A stretch of DNA of 64,000 nt. Source: Aphidius gifuensis (Eukaryota; Arthropoda; Insecta; Hymenoptera; Braconidae). The DNA is taken from assembly GCF_014905175.1 (NCBI RefSeq), contig NC_057788.1:31962154-32026153 (forward strand). Direction: 5' to 3'. This document shows positions 36,626 to 49,780 of this stretch, in pieces. Made by a program: the position numbers and the translations under genes. Position 1 is the stretch's first letter. Each line of letters starts with the position of its first letter. The notes under the pieces were generated by a model that was not told the DNA's origin, ran no database searches, and saw nothing but the letters and a program-made list of their open reading frames with translations.

Positions 36626-38200
36626 CTGTAATTATAGAAAAATTATTTTGATTAATTAATTTGTTCATTATTGTCAAGTTTATTTATTTTATTGAATTTT
36701 CTTTGAAAAAAATAATATAATAATTGTACTTTTGATTTATAAATTTTTCAATTTCATTTAATTCCGGTGTTTGAATTTCTACAAATCGCTAAAATTTCTG
36801 AGCTTTCAGATTCTTTAATCCGTTTGCGGATCAGATCAATCGACTTGGAGATACATAGACGTTTGAAGTTAAAGCCGGAAATAGAAAATTGGTTGTAGGA
36901 GATAAAAATTTATCAGGAAAAAAAAAAAAAAAAATGATAATAATTTTTACAAATGTTTGAATTGTTACTGTGATATTTGATGTGAAAATAATTTGGTATA
37001 TAAAAAAAATCGCAATAAATACATCTATATATGAAAAGACATAAAGGCAATTTAAATTTACATCAAATTCATTTTAAAATTTAAACCTTTCAATATATAT
37101 TTAATAATTTATTATGAATTTTATTTTTTTATCATTGAACTTTAACTATATATTCTAATCAAACTTTATATCCATTCGCAACACGAAAAAATTTTTTTGC
37201 AACGTCAACGAAAATATAAAATCACATGACCATCTGACAATCTCTATTGTTTCTTTTTGATTTAAAAAAAAATTTATGATCTATTTTAAAAAATAGTATT
37301 ATTAGTTTTTCTCGTGAATATCAGATTGGATAAAAAACTAAAGAAAAATAAAATTTTTCAAAGTTTGAATACAGATGAGTATATATAAAACTATCGACCA
37401 TCGATATGTGTCCAATGAAAAGTTCAAGTTTTTTTATTATTATTATCAGTTGCAATGAATTTTTAAAATGGGAATTTTTAGTGGCCTAGACCAGTTGTGT
37501 GTTGGATGTATAAATATACATGTTTGTATAAATGTGAGATAGATATTTTATTATTTTTTTCATTCTCGTCACCCTTCAGTGATTTAACCATCACACAAGA
37601 ATATTTTCCAATATTCACACTACCACAAAATTATATTTATACATGCACAGTGCCTTCAGTCATTTCACCATTTTACATATACATACATCTATATTTTGAA
37701 TACCATAAGTCATGAATTTCACAGTATGAATGTATGCATGAGATAGCAACTTTATATGCTTTATGCATCGAACGTGAACTGATAAGAAGTGGCTCAACAA
37801 CAATAAAAAATAAAAATAAAAAAAACATTTATTATTATTTTTGATCAGTCGTTTATAGGCTATAGCTTCAATCACATTCACTAAAACTATTATATACATT
37901 ATATCTTTATCAAAAATCTCTTATTCGCTCTTGTGTATATTATTATTATGTATTAAATATATGTCTTTTAATTTACGTAATTAATCACTTGAACAAATTC
38001 GACATATATTGCGGGACATGAATTTATTGATGAATAGATTTTACTTTGTTTTTATATTTTTTGATTTCATTCTGCTATTTGCTTATATTTATATATAAAA
38101 TATAATGTTTTTTTTTGTTTTCATTATTCATGCATATAGTGACTGATTGATGAAAAATCACTTCAGTGATCTGTAAATGATTCGTCGGTATGAGGAGGCA

Positions 38201-38220
38201 GGTTGGTTGGTTGGCTGGTT
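38201..38220. repeat. GGTT tetranucleotide run
   Basis: Three perfect GGTT units followed by GGCT and GGTT, in a locally GC-richer patch. Confidence 0.85.
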
Positions 38221-38426
38221 GATGGAAAATAGGTGGATTCTCATGTGCACACAAATATCAAGCTCTCTTACAATATAATATCAAAGTGAAGAACGAATTT
38301 ATTCATTCAATAATTTATTGGTCATTGAATATATATATTTTTCACTTTTATTTTTTTTCTATGGTATATAGCATCTTTACGTTATTTGGTTTACCGTTTT
38401 ATCGTTGTCATAAAATGACTTTAAGC

Positions 38427-38444
38427 CACACACACACACACACA
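38427..38444. repeat. (CA)9 microsatellite
   Basis: Perfect dinucleotide run in the desert. Confidence 0.95.
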
Positions 38445-41260
38445 ATTTTCCATTTATTCATTATTATTTTTTATTTATTATTTTATTATTTTATCCTATT
38501 ATTACAATTTTATTATTCTATGTAACTCAGACACAATTTATTATTCTTTTCATCTTATTATTCTTGTTTTCTCTTCTCTTCTCTTTTTTTTCTTTTTTTT
38601 TTTTTATTGAAGGGACGTGAAAGAGAAAGAGCAAGAATGAAAATCTGCTGGCTTTAGTTTTATAACTAAATTTCCACGACATTTACCATCACCCTTAATG
38701 GATGCTATAGTCGAAAAAATAAAAAATAAAATAGATGAGAGAAGATGGTGAGAAAAAAAGATGGAATTATTTCAAAAAAAGTAAATAAAAATGCTATTGG
38801 TAGATTATTATTTGTCTCAAGAATGAAAGTGAATCAGAGTAAATATATATAAATATTGCTTCAATGGAAAAATTAATGTTTTTGTATATACATACATATA
38901 CTCACTTTTGTGCTATATAAAAAAAGGAAAAAAAAATTATAAATAAAAAACAATGAGAAGAGTAGAAAATAAATTCAAAAGTACTCAGATTATGGTAAAA
39001 TCAAAAGTGTATTTCAAAAAGATGTTTGACAATCATTCTGCACTTAATATATTTATTTTTATTTCAATTTCTCAAAGTTTTTATTTATTTATTTATTTTA
39101 TATTTTATAGGACGCAAGAAACTTTTTATATTATACTTTCAAATGACATTATTTACAAATTTTTATAACGATAAAAAAAACAATCACACTCTCTTGTTTA
39201 ATAAGGGTATTTGTACGTGCCCAAGTACTCTCGGTTTGGATATTATTTTTTCGATAATTTTAAGTTATGATTTTTAAAAAAATATATATTTTTTTTTCTG
39301 GCAAATGACTTGTTTATTCCTTCCCAAGATTCTCAGAGATATTGTATAAATTTATTAATCATAAAAAAACTTGTGTCTATAATTGACTTGAAAAATAACT
39401 TGATTATATTTTTCTAGTGCTTACTTTTATTTATTTTTAATTCGTTGATAAATTACTCAAGTTTATTACTAAATTTTTCAACTATTTTTCAAAATAAAAA
39501 ACTGACCATTATTTATTGTTTTTTTATTTATTGATCATACTTTATGTCATGTATATTATAACTTGGTAAATATGTGCAAAGTTTTTGAATGAATAAAAAT
39601 AAAAAAGGTGAAATTTGTATGCACAGAGTGTAAAGTAGTAACATGTTTTCTCTATCAGAGGGCAATCTCGTGGCAAGAAATAACAGGGACCACTATTACT
39701 CTATAGAAAAGCAGCCTATCCCTACTATTTTCAAATATTTCATACACACATTTTCATAATATTATTGTTACATTCATGTGACATTTTCTCTTTATATATA
39801 TATTTAATATACACACTTGCTCGTATGATAAATCCTTCATTTTTTTTCATGTCAGCAAAATTTGAGATGAATATATATCCAGACCATGTCAAAAAAAAAT
39901 ATTCAATAAAAAAAAAGAGATTTAGATTTTTTACATGTTGGCTAATATTATCATTTTAAATGAAAAAAAATATAAAACAAAGTTATGAGAACTATATAGG
40001 AAAATTGAAATAATATATTTTTTTTTAATTTAATTTAAATTTTAAATTCAACTCAAGTGGACATGATAAAATTTTAAGTAGAATTATAATATATCAGTTT
40101 AAATGAAGTTTAAGTGTATGAGTATATACACTAATAATAATAATTATGCAAAGAATAACAAGTGATATTATTTGCTCTTCACCAATAATATACATGTATA
40201 TCGCCATTTAACCATATTTTCTCCTTTCTTTTGCTCTATATATAAAACTTGAAAAAATAATAAATTCAAGTGTACGAAAAGCAAACGCAAAAAAAAAAAA
40301 AAAAAAAAATCGACGAATATAATCCATATAAAGTTGACATGAATTTTAAAAAGTCATAATTCAAGTTCAATATATCATATGAAATTATCTGTTGGTATAC
40401 ATTTTAAATAAATATCTTGAATTTTCATAAAGTAAAAAAATTCATATTTATATAAATCACAACTTCCCCCAGGCAAATACTTTCAAACACATGTTGAATT
40501 AAAATAATATGTCAATTTTATTTTTTAAAATATCAAAAGATAATAAGATTAAATAAATTAAATGAAAAAAAAAAAAAAAAAAAGTAATTACGATTAGGAT
40601 AATTTTACATTGGCAGTCTTAATCTCATAATCAGCATTTTATCGCATTTGATCTGGATTATTTTAAGGAAAGTTGTAAATTTCAGTAGTTCAAGTCAATG
40701 TATAGGTCAGACATGGCAATAAAAAGATTTCGAGATAAAAAGATAAATTTTGTGGTTTCCATGAGAGTCAAATGACCAATGTTAAAATCAGTGTGATTAA
40801 TTAAGATGAGTAGAAAATGAACGATGATATGATATGGTATATATGTATATATGGTATAGAGACGTCAGAGACACTGTAGAGAGATCAAGCTCAAAGTAAC
40901 TGGACAATGGGATGTGACGTTGGTGTATTCTATGTTTCATCTCTGTTTAACTCTGGTTTATATATAAATGGCTTTAAGACTATACTACAATATATAGTTA
41001 CAGCTTTATACATATAAGCACCACACGAGAAGAGAAAGAAAAAATAATGGCAAACATATGAGTGAGACAGAGAAGAAGAGAGAAAGCTATTGGCTAACGT
41101 TTTGGCTAGTTGGTAAAATGAGAGGCAAGAGGAAATGTGTTGCCTGGGATTACGGAAATACGAGGGGGTTATACTGCCACCCATTTACTATATACACTGC
41201 AGACATACACATATGTATATGTATATGTTGGTATAATATCCTTCCTTCAGAATTATATAG

Positions 41261-41343
41261 AGTCTGACTGGGCGCGCGAGCGAGCGACTCACTGATGCTG
41301 AGTTACGTACGCTTCTATATCCTTTTGCGGACCCAAACCTGCC
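41261..41343. other. GC-rich island in the desert
   Basis: The island carries GCGCGAGCGA at 41274-41283, which recurs in inverse orientation at 51975-51984. It has no coding support. It could be a regulatory element or noncoding exon. Confidence 0.4.
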
Positions 41344-42686
41344 ATATAAACTATCCCATAAATACATCTGTATCAAATTTATATATACATATGTTGAATA
41401 AGCAGAAACAATAGTTGATTATAGATATATGTATTTTACTTGAAATATAAAAACATTAATATATATGATTTCAGCAAAAGAATTAAATATTAAATACATA
41501 TATATGCGTATAAATAATTGTGGTTGAAATTTATTATTATTATTATTAGGTATATAAAAAAATACAATATCATAATTTATAATTATTATATTGCAGTGAA
41601 TAAATAATTCCGTCGTGTATGTATTGAAATTGTTTGTCAAGTATAATAATAAAATTTTATAAAAAAAAAGTAAATGAATAATTTGATTGATATATATATA
41701 TATTGTGTATTTTTGAGCTTTATTACGTTGAATTTAATTACGTAGTATATAAATAAATAAATTTATAAATGCACTTGGTATAATTACCAAGCAATAAAAA
41801 CCATTCAAAATGGATATTGCCGTAAATATTTTGTATAATTGTAAAATTTATAAATGAAACTATACATTTTACTTGATTAAAAATTATTAAAAAAATGTTT
41901 AATAAATTTAAATACAACGATTATTTCATTTCAGTAGAAATCGACTATCATAAAACAATATAAATCAAAATTAATTTTTATTATTTTTTAAAAGCAAAGT
42001 TTGATAAAACACATATATGTATATATCAATCAAAATTACATTGCTGCAGCTAAAGTTGAACAATTGTTTTACTTTGTGTATTAAATTTATATATGAAAAA
42101 TATTTAAACATTTTGATCAAAGTGAAATTATAATGGTAGCTGTAATATACTACTGTACTTGATAAATAATAAAATAATTCATATATACAAAACTATATTT
42201 AAAGTTTTTCCGCAGTTCTCATGATATAAACTTTTTAATGCATAATGTGTATCTTTCTAATAACCTGACTCAGCAAAACTTGCACTTAAAATTTATCTCT
42301 ATTTATATCAAACAAAATAAATAAAATAGTCACATTAAAATACATATACAAAATGTATGAAAAAAGAAATAATAAATGATAAATTCATTCTTTGAAAAAA
42401 CAAAAAAAAGTAAATATAACTGCTTGATAAAAATTTCAGCTCTTTTTTTTTTTTTTTTTTTTTGTTAATTCTATTATTTTCAATTTCTTAAAATAATATT
42501 ATTCGCTTAATCGTATATAGAGAGTCAGATAATTTTTTTTATTATTTTATGTTTTTTTTTTTATTTTTGGGTAATATAGAAAAAGAGAAAATCCGAATTG
42601 GACAGGTCCTGTATATGGAATATAAGCACTAACGTAAAGGATATTGCAAAAAGCATTGGCGAAAAAATCACCTACATTATGTTAGC

Positions 42687-42690
<4 letters not shown>

Positions 42691-42717
<27 letters not shown>
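42691..42717. repeat. (AG)n microsatellite
   Basis: A perfect AG run of 27 bases, followed about 50 bases later by a long TA run. GAGA-type runs can bind GAGA factor, but this is unproven here. Confidence 0.95.
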
Positions 42718-42721
<4 letters not shown>

Positions 42722-42768
42722 AAAAAAATTAAAAAATATAAAAAAAATCAAAATAGAGTATAGCATGT

Positions 42769-42795
42769 TATATATATATATATATATATATATAT
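42769..42795. repeat. (TA)n microsatellite
   Basis: A perfect TA run of 27 bases. Confidence 0.95.
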
Positions 42796-43400
42796 CCGGT
42801 GAATAACGTTGGGTATATATAGGGTATACCGTTGAAACGATCATCGACACTACTATATATACTGTATACATATACCATGTGAAGTAAAAAGTGCAATATA
42901 TATATATACGTCATAAAATCTTCTGGGCGAAACGAGTATTGCCCCCGTAGCTAACTTCGTCTAATAACTTTTACTATTGGTATTTGATCGCTTGGTTTAA
43001 CCAGACAGTAATCCAGAGGGAATTTAGTGTTTTTAAATCCGTGCTTATAAAATAAAATATACATTTTTTAATTTACACCATTATAATGCTTTAAATAAAT
43101 TATAAAATTTTATAAAATTATGCTTCTATATATAGCCAAACATAATTATCTCGAAAATTTTAGAAATTAATTTCTATTATTTTTATAAAACTCTGTACTT
43201 TTTTCAAAATATGTAAAAAAAAAAAATTTCATACACAAACTATGCACGATATGATTTTTTTGAAAGAAATAAAAAAAAAATATGCAAATAGTCTTGGTGC
43301 AGGAGCGTCATGTATGCTGTTGGCCTGCAGTGGGTAATATGTATATATGTATATAGTTGCATCGCCAAAACCTTACTACTTACTATATATATTGTGTATC

Positions 43401-43525
43401 TAGCTTCGGGTAAAATACCAAGCAACGTTGATTCTGGAATGTCTGGTATGCCAGTTGGTATTGCCCGAAATTGCCGCACTCTGTCCGTGTCATTCCACGG
43501 CTACTCTTCTCTCCGCAATACTCTT
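43401..43525. other. GC-richer island in the desert
   Basis: This stretch of about 125 bases has roughly balanced base composition. Both strands are open across it, but neither reading matches a protein I know and there are no convincing splice sites on both sides. Confidence 0.4.
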
Positions 43526-46500
43526 ATACTTTTGCACAAATTTTCACTACCTTTATCCTCTTTGCAATGTTACCGGGGGGTGAATGTATATGCATGTACA
43601 TCAGTATATGTATATGTACGCTTTTATAAGAGGAGAATCCCTTATATACATAAAATACCAAGAAAGAAACTCTGACAGTGACAATCCGAAGAAAATCCTT
43701 AGCATTTTCAACGTGTCACTGTGTTTCAATTCATGAACAAAAAATTTCAAATATTCTATTTATCTTTTTATTCAACAAATATAATATATACTATTTATAA
43801 ATTCTTTTTCATAAACAAATTCCTAGATTAAACAAAAAATAAAAAAAAGTAAAAAGTATTTAAAACATTTTTTTATTCATTTTTCATTGAATTTTTAATT
43901 TTTTTTTTTTTTTTCTCAAATTATATATAATAAAAATTATAACTTTAATAAAATATTTCGAATATTCTCTGTATACATATATTTAATATGATTTCAACTA
44001 AATCAACTGAATGTCTGACTAAATATTGACCTTTATTTTATAATCCTTCCAATGACACAAAAAATAATTTAAATTTTTTATTTTTAATAATACACACTAC
44101 GTATAATTAAAAAAACGCCAAAATATACATGTATTTTTTTTCAAATATTAGGTCTGACCGTATATTGACATATATCACTGGTTAAATAAATAACAATAAC
44201 AGCAATAATAAAAGACATATAAATATATATTTTTATATAGCATTGAATTGAGGTTTTTTAAAATTCGAGTAAGGTGGATATTGATACTATTGAAAAAGCA
44301 CGAAGGGATAGAGATAACTCGACCAAAATTGACAGAAAGTGAGTGACTGAAAGAGAGAAACAGAGAGGATAGGAAGTCGTGCGATATATATTCTTTTGTG
44401 TAACATGGTCCATGGACCTGCAGGTGGAGGAAAAATAATAAAAGGAAAATAAAAAAAGGGCAAGCAAGGGAAAAAAATATAATATAATAATAGTAGTAGT
44501 AGTAGTATGTATGTATACACAAACACAGTGGAAAAAAAAAAGAGGTAACAATTGAAAGGCCGTCCATTGGATTCATTTTTTAAAACGGACGCGAAGATGC
44601 ACACACAAACGGCAAACGGAAAATTTCGTTTCACCTTACTTTGTCTTTTTTTTTTTTTTATATTATCAAAGTCACATACACTCTTTCCTTTCATTTTATT
44701 ATTACTATTTTTTATTTCTTAATTTTTTTTTTTTTATTTTCATTTATATTGCATAAAACTCTTTACTTCTGTCTGTCTGTTTTAGATTCTCGATATACAG
44801 CACCAACATATCTACAATGTTCTTTTTTTTTTATAACAATTTTTTTAGTGCTCTCTTTTTATAAAATTCAATTTACCATCACATAGGGGACTTATATGTA
44901 TGCCCAATTCAAGTTTCTATCGTTTCTTTTATACATATATGGAAACGCCCCTCTTTTCTACATACCCCAACGAACACTTTACTCATATATACATTGTACA
45001 TCGAGTAAATGTAAAATCTTTTCTGTATACTCTTGGCACATACATGTATAGCTACCAACTTTTCACCACTTTTCGACAGAATTGATTTCAAATTTTTTCA
45101 TTTTTTTTTTTTTTTTTTCATCACAAAGTATGTTTATTCTCTTTTTTTTTTTTTTATCATGTTCTTTACTCTTGTATTTTATTTTTATCCACTTTTTACA
45201 ATGTCTATCGAGTTTTTGAGAATATTTTCACTTCGTTTGACGGTAATATTTGAAATTGTTAAAATTATATTGAATAAAATAAAATAAATAAATAAATTAC
45301 GGTTTAAAAAAAAAAAAAGCATTATGCTGATGGTAAATATTTTTAATTTATTGAATTGAGTTCATTTATTTTATGGATTTTAATAATAATTTAGTTTAAT
45401 GAGTTTTTTTTTTTTTTTTTAATTAATTTAATCGTTATAATAATGAAAATATTTATTTTGTTTTTTGTTTTTTTTAAAATTTAATTAACCTTTTTTTCGG
45501 GAGGGTAGATATATGTGTATGTAAATTTGATGCTGATATTTTATTTGTAACTGTAAATTGCTAGCACCGATCAAAAGTTACAGTATTTGATAAGATTATG
45601 ATGTATAAAATTATTTATGATCTATGATTTTACAATGTTAATAAATAATAATAATAATATTCTTATTGATTAAAAAAATTTTATTATTCATTATTATTTT
45701 ATTATAAATAAATGAAAAATTAATAATGTAGAGAAAAAATATATAAAAATAAAATTTTAAATAAATATTAAAGAGACAGTTTTATCATGATTTAGCAAAA
45801 TAAAAATATAAAATAATTTAATAATATTTATTTTCAATTTAATTTAATTTATAAATAATATACTTATGATGAAAAATAAGATTTTAAAAATAAATTGAAA
45901 TTGATAATATTATGATAAGGATAAAGGACATTGTTTTATTTTGATTTAGCTAAAAGTAAGATACATTGAAATGGATAAGAAAATAAGTAACTTTGTTTGG
46001 ATATGTCTTTGATTGAATACCGATGGTAAATTGAGGGCACACCTTTGTTGTTGGCCGATTATCCGATTACTATTTTACAAACTTTTCTAGTAAAAATAAA
46101 TATAAAAAAAAAACAAATAATATATCCCAGAGGACTGACCAGCCTAACAAATATGTTCTTTGGATTTTGCCTTGACAATAAACTTTCCTTTCTCAGGTCA
46201 GGGATGTATATAAAAAAATAAATAAAATATCTCTTGGGATTTTTTTTTTAAATTATATTTTTTACAAGGTATCCATTGTCATCATAGCTGTTACTTTTTT
46301 GAAATTGATAAATAAAAACATTTTTCGTTTTTCGCAAGTAACCTTTTGACATTTGAAAAAATAAGGAAAAATAATTAGCTGCCATGAAAAAAAGAAATTT
46401 AAACATCAATTCGATGCGTTTTTTTTCTTTCTCATATTATATTTTTTTTTGTATTGTATCTTTACGTGTATAAGTAAATAAAAGTTTAGTGAAAAAGTTG

Positions 46501-48187
46501 AAACAAGTCAATTGGCACTTAACAATTTCGACAGTGTTTTTGTAGAATTTTGCCAAGAGGCATCAAACTATTTTTCGTATTGATTTCATTTTATTTTCGC
46601 AATTAAACAATTTATATAGTTCAAAACATTGAACACAAATTAAAGAAACTTTTTTATTTTTTAAAATTCTAATAATTATAAAGCATTTGGATTTCAATAT
46701 CATCATTCATTTCTTTGTCTTTCTTTTTTGATTTTACAATTCAACAATAGCAGCATGAGTATATTGTATTTTTACTAATCCATCAATTTTATTTTTTTTT
46801 TACTTGTTTTAATTCTGCACTTATTGAAGTTGTATGAATACTTGAGACCACTTTTTCACTTGATGCTCTTTGTGATTCTTTTGTTCTCTTTCAACTACTT
46901 TTACCAACCAAAAATGCATACTACTTTGGTTTTTGATGCTTCGACACCTCACTCAATGACAATGAAATGAAAAAATAAAAAAAGATTCACTTTATCTCTA
47001 TTTTTTTAAATCGTTTTTTCCAACAAACAAAATATATATATATATTTAATTTAATTTATTTATTTAGTTTATTAATTTTATTGTTGTATTATTGCGTTGG
47101 TTAAATTTGTTCATACATATATATTAACAGAGATAGGTACTCATAGATAAACTCTCAATTAAATTGATTGCTATCAAGTTGCGTTCACAAGTGGAATTTC
47201 AAACTGTATATATTTATATATTATTATATTTTTCTACTAAATGAAATGTTATTTTAATGAAAATTTTCATAATTATTAATATTTTTAATATAAAAAAAGT
47301 AAATAAAATAGTCTCAACAAGTAATAAATTTTTTCAACAAACCCTTCAAGTTTATTCAAGTTCTCAAAGTATGTATTTTGTATACAAAAAGTAATTCATG
47401 ACTTTTAAATTTACTGAAAATAAAAGTTTTTCAAGATCGTTGTTTTATTTATTCTTCGTAAAAAATATTGAATATTTTTTATACAAAAGAGTGAGTGATA
47501 AGCAAGTCTAAACATTTTTTATTTTTTTATTTCAAAAAATTTACTATTTATGTAGTTGTAAAAGAAGAATAAACTATAAAATTCACCTTTGTACAAAAAA
47601 ATGAAAAAAAAAAAAAGTAGGATAGCAATTCACAAGACCCTTGTTTTTTGTCCACAAATATAAAGTTACATATTAAAAGCTCCACAGACTGCCCAAATTA
47701 TATTATCTTTTTTTTTATCTTTTTTATCCTCCAGTATATATTTATTTAATTTTTTTTTTTTTTTTCAATTTCTCCAGTGGCCAGCTGACTTGGTTAGACC
47801 ATCAATTTTTTTGCTTACTCACGCTGAGCTATTTACAGTCTGGACGTTTTATTATTTACCAAACGAGAAAAATCATTTCAACTTGGACTAATGGTATTTG
47901 ATTTTTCTTATTTGTCTTTAATTATATTGTCATTTTTTTTTTATCTAATTGAAAAAGATAACAATAATGAAAAAGCACTATCATTTTGCAGATGAGAGCT
48001 TTGAAAATTCATAATTTTTAGATATGGGTAAGTATAGTATTTACACAAACTTTATGAAAAAAACTCTATTGTCTTTATTTTTTTCATAAACATGTATGCA
48101 TGGGCATCTATTTATCTATATCTATTTATACCAACACACATCTATTTGGCACTTGTGCATGCCGGTAATACACAGAAAATATACTAA

Positions 48188-48247
48188 AGCTGAGCCCAGA
48201 CTTTGGACGCCGCGACACTCTGAAACCATTATCGTTACAGACGCCTC
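48188..48247. other. GC-richer island in the desert
   Basis: About 60 bases with CG dinucleotides (GGACGCCGCGACACTC) in AT-rich surroundings. No coding support. Confidence 0.35.
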
Positions 48248-48723
48248 TATTTTACTATATTTTTATTATCCCTCTCTTTTTTTTTTTTTTTCTTTTACCA
48301 GCTTTATCTTTATCTACTTTATATTTTATTTTTCTTTATTTTTATATACTTAATGCTTCTTTTTTTTTTTTTTTTAGCTTCTCAATATGAACCACAAAGG
48401 CACAAGTTTTGCAATCCTGGAAAACTTAAAACTATAATGCTCAGTAATACTTTGAAAAGGGAAAGATAAAACAGGAATACAAAATGAATTCAAATGCAAT
48501 TCAAAGAACGTGTTTTCATATATGTGTTCTGATAAAAAAAAATGAATTATTATTTATTTTTATATCAAATATAATAAAAATATGTTGAAAATTTGTTGGT
48601 TATATATTTTTGATTCAAATTCAAGTGACTTGGGACTTGTTTTAAAGCTCTTTTCATCAAAAAAATCAAAAAAATATTATTATTCATGTATAAAAGTATT
48701 TTCTCTGGTGTATTAATTCCCAG

Positions 48724-48830
48724 TTGTCTAATCCGGTCGAGCGAATCTGACGCGCTGGAAGTAAATCGTTTCGCTTATCAAACTTCCTAGCTCACTGAGA
48801 CCGTTCGTGTGCGCGACTGGATGTTATAAA
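48724..48830. other. GC-richer island in the desert
   Basis: About 105 bases rich in CG dinucleotides. I looked for a tRNA cloverleaf and did not find one. No coding support. Confidence 0.4.
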
Positions 48831-49721
48831 GCAAAAGGGATGAAATATAAATGTATAGAATGACAAAGTAAGAGATATCCTGTACGAGTTTAAATCCAAA
48901 GTTTGTGTATACATACATACATTTATACATACCAAGTCACCAATGCCAACGGCTGGTGATACGACCAAGTTGCGTCGTTGAATTTGCATCTTAGTATACC
49001 GGACTTACAATAGTCTCACTCTATACATACTATGTACATGCCTTATTTCCACTGAAATAACATTGGATGTAGCTAAAGTAACAATTCCTAAACTCAACTA
49101 ATTTCATATTATACTATATGTATATAGTATAGAGCCGATAAATATACAACTCGAAATTATTATTTACCTCGCTGCAGTGAAAATACATTTATATATATTT
49201 TATTTCTTTATATCTGTCTTATTATAAGAATGTATTTTTCTTTTCAATAATTTACACAAAGAAAACTAACAAATAGAAAAATTTTTATTATAACAACACA
49301 TGACAAGAAGAACAAATATGATTTTTCATTGAATTTATGTGTATTTTTGTGTATTGTGCTTATTCATGTATGAATATTTCTCTTATTTTTTATTTCAACA
49401 TGTTGGCATGATTTTGTAATTGAGGAAAGGCAACCAAATAGGTATAAATAATTGAAAAAAAAAAAAAAAAAAATTAAAGTTAGAGAGAAAAGTAGATAGA
49501 AAAAAAAGGCATAAAAAAATATGAGTCAAATGAGAAAAGCGAATGGTTGAAAAGGAAAAAAGAAAATAAACGAAAAAAAAGTATAATAGTTGAAGCAACA
49601 CTCTGAAGCTCTCTGGACCCAAAAAGACCGCAGGCGATGCCTAATGAGCATCCTGTATATCCCATTCACGATTTTCAGTATATATTTATATATTTTTTTT
49701 TTTTTTTACTTCCTTTTTTAA

Positions 49722-49780
49722 ATGTCGAGGGAAGCCGGCGCGTTCCAGAGGAATCAGAACTTCACCTAGTCTAGGCTGAA
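49722..49780. other. GC-richer island in the desert
   Basis: A short patch (GAAGCCGGCGCGTTCC and flanks) between long T tracts. Function unknown. Confidence 0.35.

Noticed and set aside
40283..40309. Long A and T homopolymers, such as this one, as retroposon tails
   Set aside because: Such tracts occur throughout the window with no linked open frame or target-site duplication.
43310..43675. 121-codon plus-strand open frame
   Set aside because: It covers a GC island but reads as no known protein and has no exon partners; kept only as a noncoding island.
48724..48830. Possible tRNA in the CG-rich island
   Set aside because: No T-loop consensus and no four-stem fold could be drawn by eye.
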